From Entamoeba histolytica HM-1:IMSS (taxonomy: Eukaryota > Evosea > Mastigamoebida > Endamoebidae), in NCBI RefSeq assembly GCF_000208925.1, contig NW_001914924.1:1-64000 (forward strand): DNA of 64,000 bases, given 5' to 3'. A program made the position numbers and the translations under genes. Below, one piece after another: positions 29,949-39,600 of this stretch (position 1 is its first letter; every line of letters starts with the position of its first letter). The notes under the pieces were generated by a model. The model searched no databases and was not told where the DNA came from. It saw only the letters and a program-made list of their open reading frames with translations.

Positions 29949-30794
29949 ATGACTGAAAATATAATTGTATTAAATGACCTCAAAGACTCTAAAGGAATTA
30001 CTCTTCTTAAAGATGAAAAAAGTATATTTTGTATTGTTAAATCACAAATTGGAATTGATGAAGCAAATGAATTAATTCAATTAATTAAAAAAGAACCAAA
30101 TAAAGATATTATTACACAAACTATAAGTTCAATTAAATATAATAAATTAATAAAATTAAATAACCAACAAACAAGTTATGAAATTAATGTAATGAAACCA
30201 CAAAATATTCAAGAAATTAATAAATATAAAAAACAACAATATGAATTGTTTTTAGAAACACCTGAATTATATCAACAATATACTCTTCCTTATATTTCCA
30301 CTATTCCTTCTTCAACTTTACAATGGATTAATGACTATTCAAATGATATCACTAAACCTTTACTTAAAGGTGATGGATTCTTTTTAGTTCCTGATGTAAA
30401 ATGGAATATGAAAGATATGAATTTATTTTATGGTATTTGTTTTTCTAAAGATCCATCTATTCTTTCTATTAGATCTTTACGTCAATGTCATCTTCCTTTA
30501 TTAAAGAGGATGCGCTTTGAAGTATTAAAATATATAAATTCAATAACTGGTTTAAAAGAAGAAGAAATTGTTATTTATTGTCATTATCATCCATCTTTTT
30601 GGCATTTTCATGTCCATTTTACAAGTATTAATTTTCCTACATTAGCTAGAAATAATTCAATTGGAAAAGCAATTCTACTTGATACAATTATTCAAAATAT
30701 TGAATTAGATGATTTATATTATTCTAAAGCTAGTATCATGATTTCTATTGGAACAGCCCATCAATTATACGATAAATTTAATCAAACAAAATAA
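29949..30794 (+). CDS. DCPS: Scavenger mRNA-decapping enzyme DcpS (HIT family)
   Basis: 281 residues from an ATG. The C-terminal HIT domain has the histidine triad HFHVHF in SFWHFHVHFTSINFP, after the DcpS-typical YCHYHP. The middle has the cap-binding features VPDVKWN and SIRSLRQCHLPLLKRM. DcpS hydrolyses the short capped fragment left after 3'-5' mRNA decay, releasing m7GMP. The N-terminal part forms the swapped dimer in known structures. It is slightly shorter than animal DcpS. Confidence 0.9.
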   Translation: MTENIIVLNDLKDSKGITLLKDEKSIFCIVKSQIGIDEANELIQLIKKEPNKDIITQTISSIKYNKLIKLNNQQTSYEINVMKPQNIQEINKYKKQQYELFLETPELYQQYTLPYISTIPSSTLQWINDYSNDITKPLLKGDGFFLVPDVKWNMKDMNLFYGICFSKDPSILSIRSLRQCHLPLLKRMRFEVLKYINSITGLKEEEIVIYCHYHPSFWHFHVHFTSINFPTLARNNSIGKAILLDTIIQNIELDDLYYSKASIMISIGTAHQLYDKFNQTK

Positions 30795-30891
30795 AATTTT
30801 AATAATCATTCAAAACAATAAATTGATACAATTTAATTCTTTTTTTTTGTCTTTGTTTTTGCTATTGAAATATTATTATATCACCTTCAAA

Positions 30892-32490
30892 TTAATATGA
30901 GGATGAAGAACTATCACTACTTTCTCGTTGATTTTTTCTTTTTAGTCTTTTTACAACTTTTTTTCCTTTTCCAATTAATTCACTAGAAGTATCATCACTA
31001 ATTTCATCTTCAGTATCATCATCACCATCTTCTTCTTGTTCATTATCATCATCATCTTCTCCTTCATCACTATCATCAATTTCATATTCTTGTAATAAAG
31101 TATCACTTTCTTCACTTATACCATCTTCAATTATAACAGCTCCAACATTTTCTTCTTCCATTTTATTATCCTTTTTAGTCTTAGTAGATTTTGTTGTTGG
31201 TTTTTTATTTTCTTCAGAATTAACAATATTAGTAAGCGATTCTATTGGTTCTTGAGAAGAGTCTTCAAGTTCATAATCAAAGTCAGAAAAACTAATATCT
31301 TCATATGAAGATTGGTCTAACCGTGTTGTAACATGTTTAAAATCAACAACCCTTTGAATCATATAAAACAAAACTTGAGTTGTTGATACTGTAGCATACG
31401 TTAATGATTTTTTATTAACACATTGAATAATTTTTTTATAATACAACTCATCTTGATAACAAATTGGTAATTTTTGAATAATTTTCAACAGCATTGAATG
31501 AGTTGTATTAAGAAATGGAAGTAAACTATTTATATTTTTTGAAGGAATAAATTTTAATCCACTAATAATATTAATAATATTTAAACTTCCTTTAATTCTT
31601 TTTTGTCTTTTTTCAAGACTATTTTTTAATGTTTCTAAGAAACCTCTAACTTCTTGAATTAATTGAATTGTTATTTCTTTTACTGTAATTGATTCTGAAG
31701 TTAATAAATTAGTTGGATTTGAATAACTTTTATAATCAATTGATTTACATTGATTCTCTTCAATCATAGAAGTTCTAATACCAAATTCTTGATAAAGACT
31801 TTGTTCTAAATGTAAACTATCTTTAATTTTTATTAAATGTTTACTTAATTCTATTTCTCTTAAATTCTTACTTTGTCCATAAAATTGAATTAAATTATTC
31901 ATTTTAAATTCAGTATCAACTAACATCCAATTTAACTCACTTGTTTCAATAATAAGACAATTATTAATACACATAAAATATCTACACATTCTATCAATTC
32001 CTATAATTTTTGTTTGACATTTATGTTTAACTATTTCTTTACCAATATTTGTATTTAAAAATATTTGAATTAATTTAACAATAACTGACACTTTAACTCT
32101 TGGTTGTATCATATAAGATAAATAAGAATATTTAATATATTCCATTGCATTTAATGAAAATGTTGATCCTTCTTTTTCTAATATAATACATAACAATCCT
32201 GGTATAGTAACTTTATTAATTGGCATATCCATTCTTTCAAACCAATACATTTCTTGATAATGAAATATTATAGGAATTAAAAACTGATATAACTTTATTG
32301 TTGTCCAATCTTCTTTTAAAATATCTTCATAATATAATGCTGTTACAAGTGATTTAAATGACGAATCTTCTATCTCAATTTCTTTTTTAAACTCATTAAT
32401 AAAATTCCATATATAAATAACACCTTGTACAAGATCTCCTGATTCATCTGATAGTAGCGTTAATGGAGTATATATTTGATTTTGAGACAT
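30892..32490 (-). CDS. DDT-domain-like protein with acidic tail
   Basis: 532 residues from an ATG. Residues about 22-75 (VQGVIYIWNFINEFKKEIEI, then FKSLVTALYY and KLYQFLIPII) resemble the DDT domain found in ISWI-associated and other chromatin-remodelling subunits. The middle is helical and not recognised further. From about residue 440 it is strongly acidic (DDSDEGEDDDDNEQEEDGDD), then basic and serine-rich (GKGKKVVKRLKRKNQ, SSDSSSSSY). A nuclear role is therefore likely, but the DDT call rests on pattern only. No WHIM or PHD motif is evident. Confidence 0.6.
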   Translation of the reverse strand: MSQNQIYTPLTLLSDESGDLVQGVIYIWNFINEFKKEIEIEDSSFKSLVTALYYEDILKEDWTTIKLYQFLIPIIFHYQEMYWFERMDMPINKVTIPGLLCIILEKEGSTFSLNAMEYIKYSYLSYMIQPRVKVSVIVKLIQIFLNTNIGKEIVKHKCQTKIIGIDRMCRYFMCINNCLIIETSELNWMLVDTEFKMNNLIQFYGQSKNLREIELSKHLIKIKDSLHLEQSLYQEFGIRTSMIEENQCKSIDYKSYSNPTNLLTSESITVKEITIQLIQEVRGFLETLKNSLEKRQKRIKGSLNIINIISGLKFIPSKNINSLLPFLNTTHSMLLKIIQKLPICYQDELYYKKIIQCVNKKSLTYATVSTTQVLFYMIQRVVDFKHVTTRLDQSSYEDISFSDFDYELEDSSQEPIESLTNIVNSEENKKPTTKSTKTKKDNKMEEENVGAVIIEDGISEESDTLLQEYEIDDSDEGEDDDDNEQEEDGDDDTEDEISDDTSSELIGKGKKVVKRLKRKNQRESSDSSSSSY

Positions 32491-32814
32491 TCTACTATAT
32501 TATGAAGTTCTTTTTAATTTTTTTTTTGTTAATATTTATTACATTTTCTTCCCCTTATCATTTCATCTTTCATTCATTATTTGTTATCAATATTTACCCT
32601 TTCTCATTTTATTAATATTTCTAATTTATCTATCCTATTTCTTTCTTTAAATCTTTTTTATTACTAATTAAATAATCATTGAAGATTAATTTTTGTCAAA
32701 TTTCTTGAAAAACCCTTCTTTTTTCTTTTTGTTTTAAAATTAATAAAAAATCTTATTATTAAATCTTAACATTTTTTTTTTAAAATTATTGAAATTGCTA
32801 GAATAAAATATTTA

Positions 32815-33570
32815 TTATGGCATTTTATAAATATCTGTGTATGTTGGAACATTAGGTGGTGGATAAGTTCCAATTAATGAACATTGTTCTTGATAATCCA
32901 TTCTTTGAAACTCTAAGTCAATAGGCGTCCTTTCTTGATTATATTCTCTGGCATTGTCTCTTCTTCTTCTTTCTCTATTTCTGCCTCTTCGGCGAGGTTT
33001 TTCATCATTTTTTTCTTGTTGTGATTGAGGCATTTCCCAAGAAAGACGTTTTTCTCTTTTAACTAAAGTAGATGGATATCCATAACTTTCAAGTGAAGCA
33101 AATTGATTGGGAATTGGTAAAACATGAAGATAATTACATCCACTGTGTTTAGGACAAACACCCATATCATGTTGTTTACATCTTGACTCTTTTAAGTCAA
33201 TAATTCCAACATAACTTGGGTTTAATACTACCGAACCAAACAACTGACCTTGAAGATGTTTTATTGCTTCTTCAGCCATAGCTTCAGTAGCAAATTTAAC
33301 TAAAACATTTCCTTTAAGATGAGAGGCTTGATTCTCTGAAACAATCATATCAACAACCTTGCCAAACCCTGAACAGAGAGTGTATAGGTCAAAAAAAAAG
33401 TGTTCATATTGTTCTTGGTCTTGAGGTGTGATTACTTGTTGTGCTGGCCAAACATGTGGCAATAAAATGGTTACGCTTGAATGAGGGGTGATATGAACTT
33501 TCTCGCAAATATTTCCATGACGACAAGATCCAACTTTAGAGAAGAACTCACAGAGATTGAGACTTTCCAT
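32815..33570 (-). CDS. U2AF1: U2AF small subunit (U2AF35/U2AF1)
   Basis: 251 residues from the ATG at 33570; the codon before it is a TTG and not used. Domain order is the family's: zinc finger 1 (LCEFFSKVGSCRHGNICEKVH), then a U2AF-homology RRM-like domain (FFFDLYTLCSGFGKVVDMIV, HLKGNVLVKFATEAMAEEAI), then zinc finger 2 (CKQHDMGVCPKHSGCNYLH). An arginine-rich tail follows (RRRGRNRERRRRD) in place of a long RS domain. U2AF35 reads the AG at the 3' splice site. That fits a genome in which introns end in (T/A)AG. The loop that carries RWF in human is QLF here. Confidence 0.92.
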   Translation of the reverse strand: MESLNLCEFFSKVGSCRHGNICEKVHITPHSSVTILLPHVWPAQQVITPQDQEQYEHFFFDLYTLCSGFGKVVDMIVSENQASHLKGNVLVKFATEAMAEEAIKHLQGQLFGSVVLNPSYVGIIDLKESRCKQHDMGVCPKHSGCNYLHVLPIPNQFASLESYGYPSTLVKREKRLSWEMPQSQQEKNDEKPRRRGRNRERRRRDNAREYNQERTPIDLEFQRMDYQEQCSLIGTYPPPNVPTYTDIYKMP

Positions 33571-33725
33571 CAATAACTAAAAACTATTTTTCGTTTTGAC
33601 AATTTTTAATTTTTTAATTTTTTTATCAGAGTTTTAAATTATTAATTTTTTAAAGAATGATGTCTCAGTTTTTTTAATAAAAGTGAAACATCTGCTAAAA
33701 AAATTAAGATAAATTTCATTTAATA

Positions 33726-35372
33726 ATGTCTTCTCAAAAAATAGTTAGTGTTGGAATTGATTTAGGAACTACTTGTTGTTATGTTGCTTGTATTGAAGAT
33801 GGTAATGAACCAAAAATACTTCTAATGAATAATGAAGACTATTTACCTTCATGGATTTCTCTTTCAAATGTTAAGAATGGTTTAGGAGTTATTATAGGAG
33901 AAGCTGCAAAGAATAATATTCACTCTCATTGTGTGGGATATGACTCTAAAAGATTAGTTGGTAGAAAAGTTGATGAGATTATGGATTGGGAAAAAAGACT
34001 ATGGTCTTTTGAAGTTGTTGAAAAGTATGGAATGTCAGCACTTTCGATTTATAACCCATTGACTGAAGAGAATGAAGTCTTTGTTGCTGAAGAAGTTTCT
34101 GGTTTTTTAGTAAGGAAATTGATGGATATTGTAAAAGGAACTCAAAGCAACCCAATAATAGAAGGCGTTGTTGTTACAGTACCTGTTAATTTCAGTGACA
34201 GTCAAAGACTTGCAACTGAAAGGGCAGTTAGGTTAGCAGGAGTTAAAGACGTTAATATCATAAATGAACCTTCTGCAACCATTCTTTTGTATCAAAATGA
34301 ATTTCACATTAAAGAAGGAAATAGAGTTGTTGTTATAGACTTTGGAGGAGGAACATTAGATGTGTGTTGTTGTGTTATTCAAAAAGATGGTATTAAAGTT
34401 TTGTCCAATGGTGGAAATCAAAATTTAGGGGGTAACGATTTTGATAGAGTTATTTCAGATATAATTAAACAAAAAATGATTGAACTATATGTGGTTGATA
34501 ATGAAGATTATTGGGAGAGAACCGAAAAAGATACAAAAGAGCAAGCAAATATAAAAAGTAAGAGATTGGCACTTCTTAAAAAAGAATCTGAAAGAGTTAA
34601 GATTGAATTATCAATGCAAGACAATGTTGATATAAATTTAGAAAATCTAATAGATAGTGATAATGAAATAGTCTATAATATTAGTATTAGTCAAGATGAA
34701 TTTCAAAAAGGATGCGATGAGGTAGAAATAATGAAATGCTTTACTAATTGTATTAATGATGTTTTGAATCGAGCAAAATTTAATGAAAATAACGTTGATT
34801 TGGTTATTCCTGTTGGTGGAAGTTGTATGATTCCTTTTGTAAGAGAAAAAATATCAAAATTATTTAGTTCAACAAAACTGGCAGATCCTAGATTTAATTG
34901 CAGAACATCTGTAGCCAGAGGAGCAGCACTTAAAGCCTCAAATAAAACTCAAATAAAAAATCTTAATTTATATGAAACCGTTCCGTTTAATATTGGGTTT
35001 GAGATATCAGGGGGTAAACTAGACCCTTTTATCAAAGCTGGAGATAAACTTCCTCATTCATCAATAAAGAAGTTTCTTCCAGAGAAAAAAAATCAAACAT
35101 TTGTGATTTATTCAATTTATAGAGGGATGTCTTCTTATATAGAAAATGATGAATTTGTTGATTCTGTAACTATTAAAGGAATACCAGAAAATAATTCAAA
35201 AATTGAAATGACAGTTAAATGTCAGGTTAATAGAAATGGAATAGTAAACATTGAAATATATCAAGATGGGAAAGTAGAAATAATAGGGGAGATGAGAGTA
35301 GAAATGGAATTAAAACGATATGAGAAATATTTTGAAGAAATGAAGAAGCATATGAATATGTTCTACCATTAA
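33726..35372 (+). CDS. Divergent Hsp70-like protein
   Basis: 548 residues from an ATG. The ATPase motifs are present: VGIDLGTTCCYVACI, VVVIDFGGGTLDVC, VTVPVNFSDSQR and LVIPVGGSCMIPFVR. Compared with the classical Hsp70 at 19852 it diverges throughout: NEPSATILLY for [10 protein letters not shown], an extra acidic insert after the second phosphate-binding loop, a shortened substrate-binding domain and no lid or EEVD. It ends about 40 residues after the beta-sandwich (RYEKYFEEMKKHMNMFYH). It could act as a regulatory or inducible Hsp70 relative. ATP binding is plausible; peptide binding is doubtful without the lid. Confidence 0.85.
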   Translation: MSSQKIVSVGIDLGTTCCYVACIEDGNEPKILLMNNEDYLPSWISLSNVKNGLGVIIGEAAKNNIHSHCVGYDSKRLVGRKVDEIMDWEKRLWSFEVVEKYGMSALSIYNPLTEENEVFVAEEVSGFLVRKLMDIVKGTQSNPIIEGVVVTVPVNFSDSQRLATERAVRLAGVKDVNIINEPSATILLYQNEFHIKEGNRVVVIDFGGGTLDVCCCVIQKDGIKVLSNGGNQNLGGNDFDRVISDIIKQKMIELYVVDNEDYWERTEKDTKEQANIKSKRLALLKKESERVKIELSMQDNVDINLENLIDSDNEIVYNISISQDEFQKGCDEVEIMKCFTNCINDVLNRAKFNENNVDLVIPVGGSCMIPFVREKISKLFSSTKLADPRFNCRTSVARGAALKASNKTQIKNLNLYETVPFNIGFEISGGKLDPFIKAGDKLPHSSIKKFLPEKKNQTFVIYSIYRGMSSYIENDEFVDSVTIKGIPENNSKIEMTVKCQVNRNGIVNIEIYQDGKVEIIGEMRVEMELKRYEKYFEEMKKHMNMFYH

Positions 35373-35496
35373 AGAGAAGAAAAGAATAAAAGAGAAAATA
35401 AAAGAGAAGTTAAGTTTTTTGGTTGAAAATTTTGAAAATAGAAAGGAATAAAAAAAGTAATTTTCAAAAGAAGTAGAATAATTTTTTGAGAAAGGA

Positions 35497-36066
35497 ATGA
35501 GCCAACATAAAGAAAAAGCATATTTCAAGAACTACAAAGATAAAATTGATTATCAAGTATCTCTTCAATCAATATTCATTGGATTAATTAATAGATATGC
35601 TAAAATTATACTCAAAAGAAGAACAGTTAAAGCAACAGTGACAAAGCCATTTCTTTGTATTGAATTTATTGAATTTGAAGAAACAGATACAATATTATTT
35701 TGGGAAGTCATTGAAAATATGATTAAAAGTATGTATAATGAAGATAGAAAGAATGATATTAAAGAAACAACAGCAAGTGAAAGATTAAAACGAAATAGAA
35801 TTATTTATTCAATTCATCTTTTAGAAGATATACTTGGAGAATTAGGATATAGTTTTAAACATCAAACAATTAAAAGAAAAAATGGACAAATAGCACTTGA
35901 ATTTGTGGTAGGAATATTTTACGATAATTCAGTGGTTATGATGGAAGAAGGGATTGTCAAAAAAGGGGGTGAATTGAATCAATATTTTATGAAATTATTA
36001 AAAACAACACAATTTGTTGTTATTACAAAAGACAATACTGAAGTTCAAACAATCATAAATACATAA
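35497..36066 (+). CDS. Unrecognised family protein, member 2
   Basis: 189 residues from an ATG. It shares the ordered motifs of the family: LQSIFIGLINRY, then IIYSIHLLEDILGELGYSF, then VVGIFYD and GGELNQYFM. A basic head (KNYKDKIDYQ) precedes the first motif. No known domain, membrane segment or signal peptide. It lies 124 bases after the divergent Hsp70 stop on the same strand. Paralogues: 16730-17485, 45654-46262 and 53982-54656. Confidence 0.8.
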   Translation: MSQHKEKAYFKNYKDKIDYQVSLQSIFIGLINRYAKIILKRRTVKATVTKPFLCIEFIEFEETDTILFWEVIENMIKSMYNEDRKNDIKETTASERLKRNRIIYSIHLLEDILGELGYSFKHQTIKRKNGQIALEFVVGIFYDNSVVMMEEGIVKKGGELNQYFMKLLKTTQFVVITKDNTEVQTIINT

Positions 36067-36537
36067 TACGATACTAATTCATGTATTTTAGATAAAAAAC
36101 ACAATGATTTTAACTTTGACTTTCATGTTTTATTTTTACGTTCATTTCAATAAAAGGTTCACTCAATAAATTTAATCAAAAATGAAAGAATTTTTATTTA
36201 CTTATTTCTATCTTTCATTCTTCTATTCTTTGTATGATATTCAACACCACCAACATTTGTCTTTGTTTATTGGATTACCACTAATTTGTTCATTCATTAA
36301 GTTAAAATAACCACAAATATATAGACGTGTTAAATAAAAATAAAAGAATGAATAGCATATTAGAATGAAGGGAAGTATAATGAAAAGAAGGAGGGAGTGA
36401 GGAGGAGTTTTTTGTTGTTATTTGGCAAATAACAAGAATGTACAAGCAACTGATGAAAAGAAGTGAAGAATAGAATAAATTAATAAAAAAATAATAAAAG
36501 AATAAAGATAAACTCAAAAAACATAGAAATTAGAAGA

Positions 36538-36993
36538 ATGTCAGATAAAAAACCTAAACATAAGTCACAAGACGAAGAGAAAGAAGTTGAAAAGACAGAC
36601 AAGAAAAAAGCTAAAAAGGAAGAAACAGAAGAAGAGTCAGAAGAAAAGAAAGTTATACACAAAGACAAAAAGGGAATTAAGAAAAAAGCTAAAAAAGAGC
36701 AAGAAGATAGTAGTAGTGAAGAATCAGAAGAAGAAAAGGTAAGTAAGAAAAAAGCTAAAAAAGAAAAAAAAGAAGAATTAAAACTTCCATTTGACGGTGA
36801 CAAATATGTACAATTAGGAGAAAGAAAATATGTTAGACTTAATCAATTTAGAGGGACAAAATATATTGATGTGAGAGAGTTTTATGAGAGAGATGGAGAA
36901 TTAAAACCAGGACAAAAAGGAATTTCATTAAAAGACTATGAGTTTGAAGAACTTGTTAACAACATAGACAAAATTAAGAAGTGGATTAAATAA
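36538..36993 (+). CDS. PC4: Transcriptional coactivator PC4/Sub1
   Basis: 151 residues from an ATG. The first 80 residues are Lys/Glu/Ser-rich (SSSEESEEEKVSKKKAKKEK), like the regulated N-terminus of PC4. The C-terminal single-stranded-DNA-binding domain is canonical: KYVQLGERKYVRLNQFRGTK, IDVREFYERDGELKPGQKGI and SLKDYEFEELVNNID. PC4 links activators to the RNA polymerase II machinery and protects single-stranded DNA. An E. histolytica PC4 is known from the literature, and this agrees with it in type and size. Confidence 0.93.
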   Translation: MSDKKPKHKSQDEEKEVEKTDKKKAKKEETEEESEEKKVIHKDKKGIKKKAKKEQEDSSSEESEEEKVSKKKAKKEKKEELKLPFDGDKYVQLGERKYVRLNQFRGTKYIDVREFYERDGELKPGQKGISLKDYEFEELVNNIDKIKKWIK

Positions 36994-38880
36994 GCAGAGA
37001 GCTAATAGAAATTAAACTATTTCCTTTTTATTTCTCATGTTTTGTTTAATTCAATAATTTAAAAATAAATACTCTTTTCTACTAATCTAAAAATTCAATT
37101 ATTTTATTTTTTATTTATTCATTCTTAGTAGAAATTCATGTATTTCATAGTATTATTTGGTTTTTTCTTTTTATTTTACCTTTTATTTTATTATTATGTG
37201 TATTGTGTATTTTTCATTCCTTGATTTTAGTTTTTCTATCTTTTGTTTTTTGTTTCATTTTCTCTCTTTCATACCATGCGTTTATTTTTTCTTTTAAACT
37301 TCATCACCACCACTATTTCATATATAATTTCATTCTGTATTATGCATGAAAGCATTCTATTATTGTTTCTTAGTACTTTGTTTTTGTGTTGAACAAAACA
37401 TGATAAATAAATATCAATCATCAATATTATGTCAAGTTGATCCAATTACATATTGTAATTAATTCAAAATAATAAGAAATGAAATAGACATTGAAATAAT
37501 ATATATTTAAATGAATAATCTATAACATAGAAAATAAAACAAGTATTATTCTTTTTGTTTTATCAAATATCATTGTTTCATATCATATTTATTAACACTA
37601 TCATTGTATTATAATTTAAATTAAACATTATCATTGTTTATGAAGAAAATAAATAGAATAAAGAATTGTATTAAATTTATTTTAATTATTCAATGATATT
37701 CACTACTTCTTTTATTAATGAAATTATAAATACTTTTATTTTCATTTGTTGATGAAAGTGATAGTATTATATTCATTAAATACAATAATAACACCAAAAT
37801 ATATTATCATTTTTATAATGTAATACTATCAATCTCTTATCATAATCTTTATATAATTGTCTCATTATTTTATAATATAATTCAAATAAATGATGTTTTT
37901 AATAAATGACATTTCAATACAAGAACGAAAATTAGCAAAGAAAAAATACATTTAAATAATTTACAAAAAATGAGAAAAAAATGCAAAATAATTTGCATCA
38001 TTAGAATATTCAACTATATTATATTGTGCTCATAAAAAATAAATACAGAATTTGTAAATACACAATCCATAAATATTTATGTTTATATTTTATAATCATT
38101 TATATTCATTTTGTATGAAATATTAATGAAATAGATTATTTAATGAATTATATTTATTTATATTTTTTATTATTATGTTATTTATTATGTTATTTATGTA
38201 AATTATTTTTATATATTTTTATATTTCTCTGTATATCTATATATTATTATATTATTCTTATTTTATTATTTTTATGTTTATATTATTTAGATTTTCTTAT
38301 TTATATTCTTTTCTATTTAGTTGTATTTGTTTATTTGTTTATTCATCTTTTATATTATTATCATTTATATATAATTTCAATTTATATTTATTCTCTTTTG
38401 TTTTATATTAAATTTATATTTTATACTTTGAATTTATTATTATATCATTGATTATCATTTCTATATTTATTTATCATTTATTCTTATTATTCTTTTGTTT
38501 TATATTCTATATCATATATTCATATCATTTTCATTTATATTTTATCACTTATTATATGTTATAATAATATAACACTTATGATTGAATATATAATAAACAT
38601 CATAATGAAATTATACATATAAATAATAAACATAAAAAGAATAAAATATTTTTCATCAATAAAACAATACCAATTATTTTACATCATTAGATTAGACACT
38701 TTTATTGAATATTTCTAATTTTTACAATAAAAATACACCATTTATTTCTTCTTTTCTTCTTTTATTATCTATTCTATTTTATTATTTTTATGTTCTTTCT
38801 TCTTATATTCTCTATTTTCTACTTTTATTCTTTATTATTCTACTTCATACTTTCTTATTATTATATATCTTTCTCTTCTT
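36994..38880. other. AT-rich intergenic region without supported genes
   Basis: Very low G+C. Long frames of Tyr/Leu/Ile/Phe codons occur (38143-38451) only because T-rich DNA has few stops on that strand. No family similarity is seen. It may contain further decayed LINE sequence beyond recognition. Confidence 0.6.
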
Positions 38881-38888
38881 TTTTTTTC

Positions 38889-39240
38889 TTATTTACTTTT
38901 TTTCGTTGCCATTTTTCTTATTTGATGTATTTTCTTCTTATTGTAATAATAATTAATAAATTGTACATCTTCTTGTTGTTTCATTTCTTCTTCTTTAATT
39001 ATTTTCGTTACCTCCTCTTCTTCTATTTCTTCTTTCTTATTCTTGTTCATTTTGGATATTATTTCTTTTAATTCATTATCTTTCCGTTGATAATTTGTTA
39101 TTTCTTCCTCCATTATTCTGTTTATTTCTCTTTTAATTTCATTCCTTATTTTAAATGTCTTCTTTATTACTTCTTTATATTCATTAATATCATTTACTTT
39201 AATTTCAATTTCTTGTATTATAAACATTTTTTAGTCGAAG
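38889..39240 (-). mobile_element. Remnant of the LINE ORF2 N-terminal region
   Basis: On the minus strand a 112-codon frame encodes VNDINEYKEVIKKTFKIRNE and, later, INYYYNKKKIHQI. These match in order the plus-strand LINE near 48930-49190 (VNNENEYIKYIKISHKIKES; INYYWKRKETDRL). The residues are Lys/Glu-rich and the copy is not complete, so it is called a remnant. Confidence 0.5.
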
Positions 39241-39595
39241 ATATAATAAAAAATAAATCAATTATGATTAACCTAATAGTTTGATTTTCATCATGTCATC
39301 ATACTGAGGAGTAAGTCAATCAGTTTCTTCAACATACCTTATTTATTTAAATTAATGTTTTTCAACCATTATCAATGTACATGTTTCTTCTTTTTAACTT
39401 GTTATTTCATTTTGATTTTAATGTTTATTAAATTATTCATCATTCTTTGTATTATTGTTTTAAGGAGAGTATATCCATATTATTATAATTATGTTTCATC
39501 TCATTTATCCTCATTACCATTTAAATTATATTTCTTTATTGATAATACCCTTATATTCATCTCAAATTTAATATTAACAATTATATAGAATTATT
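39241..39595 (-). mobile_element. Remnant of a LINE 3' end
   Basis: Plus-strand text such as GATTTTCATCATGTCATCATAC, then TGAGGAGTAAGT and AGTTTCTTCAACATAC, parallels the reverse complement of the element end in copies B and B'. TTTATTGATAATACCC parallels TTTATTGATAATATTACAG. It is decayed, and abuts the ORF2 N-terminal remnant to its left, again a head-to-tail arrangement. Confidence 0.5.
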
Positions 39596-39600
39596 CTTAA

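Noticed and set aside
38143..39071. Long plus-strand frames made of Leu, Tyr, Phe and Ile
   Set aside because: T-rich DNA has few stops on this strand; no family pattern, no sensible start, and part is antisense to LINE remnants.
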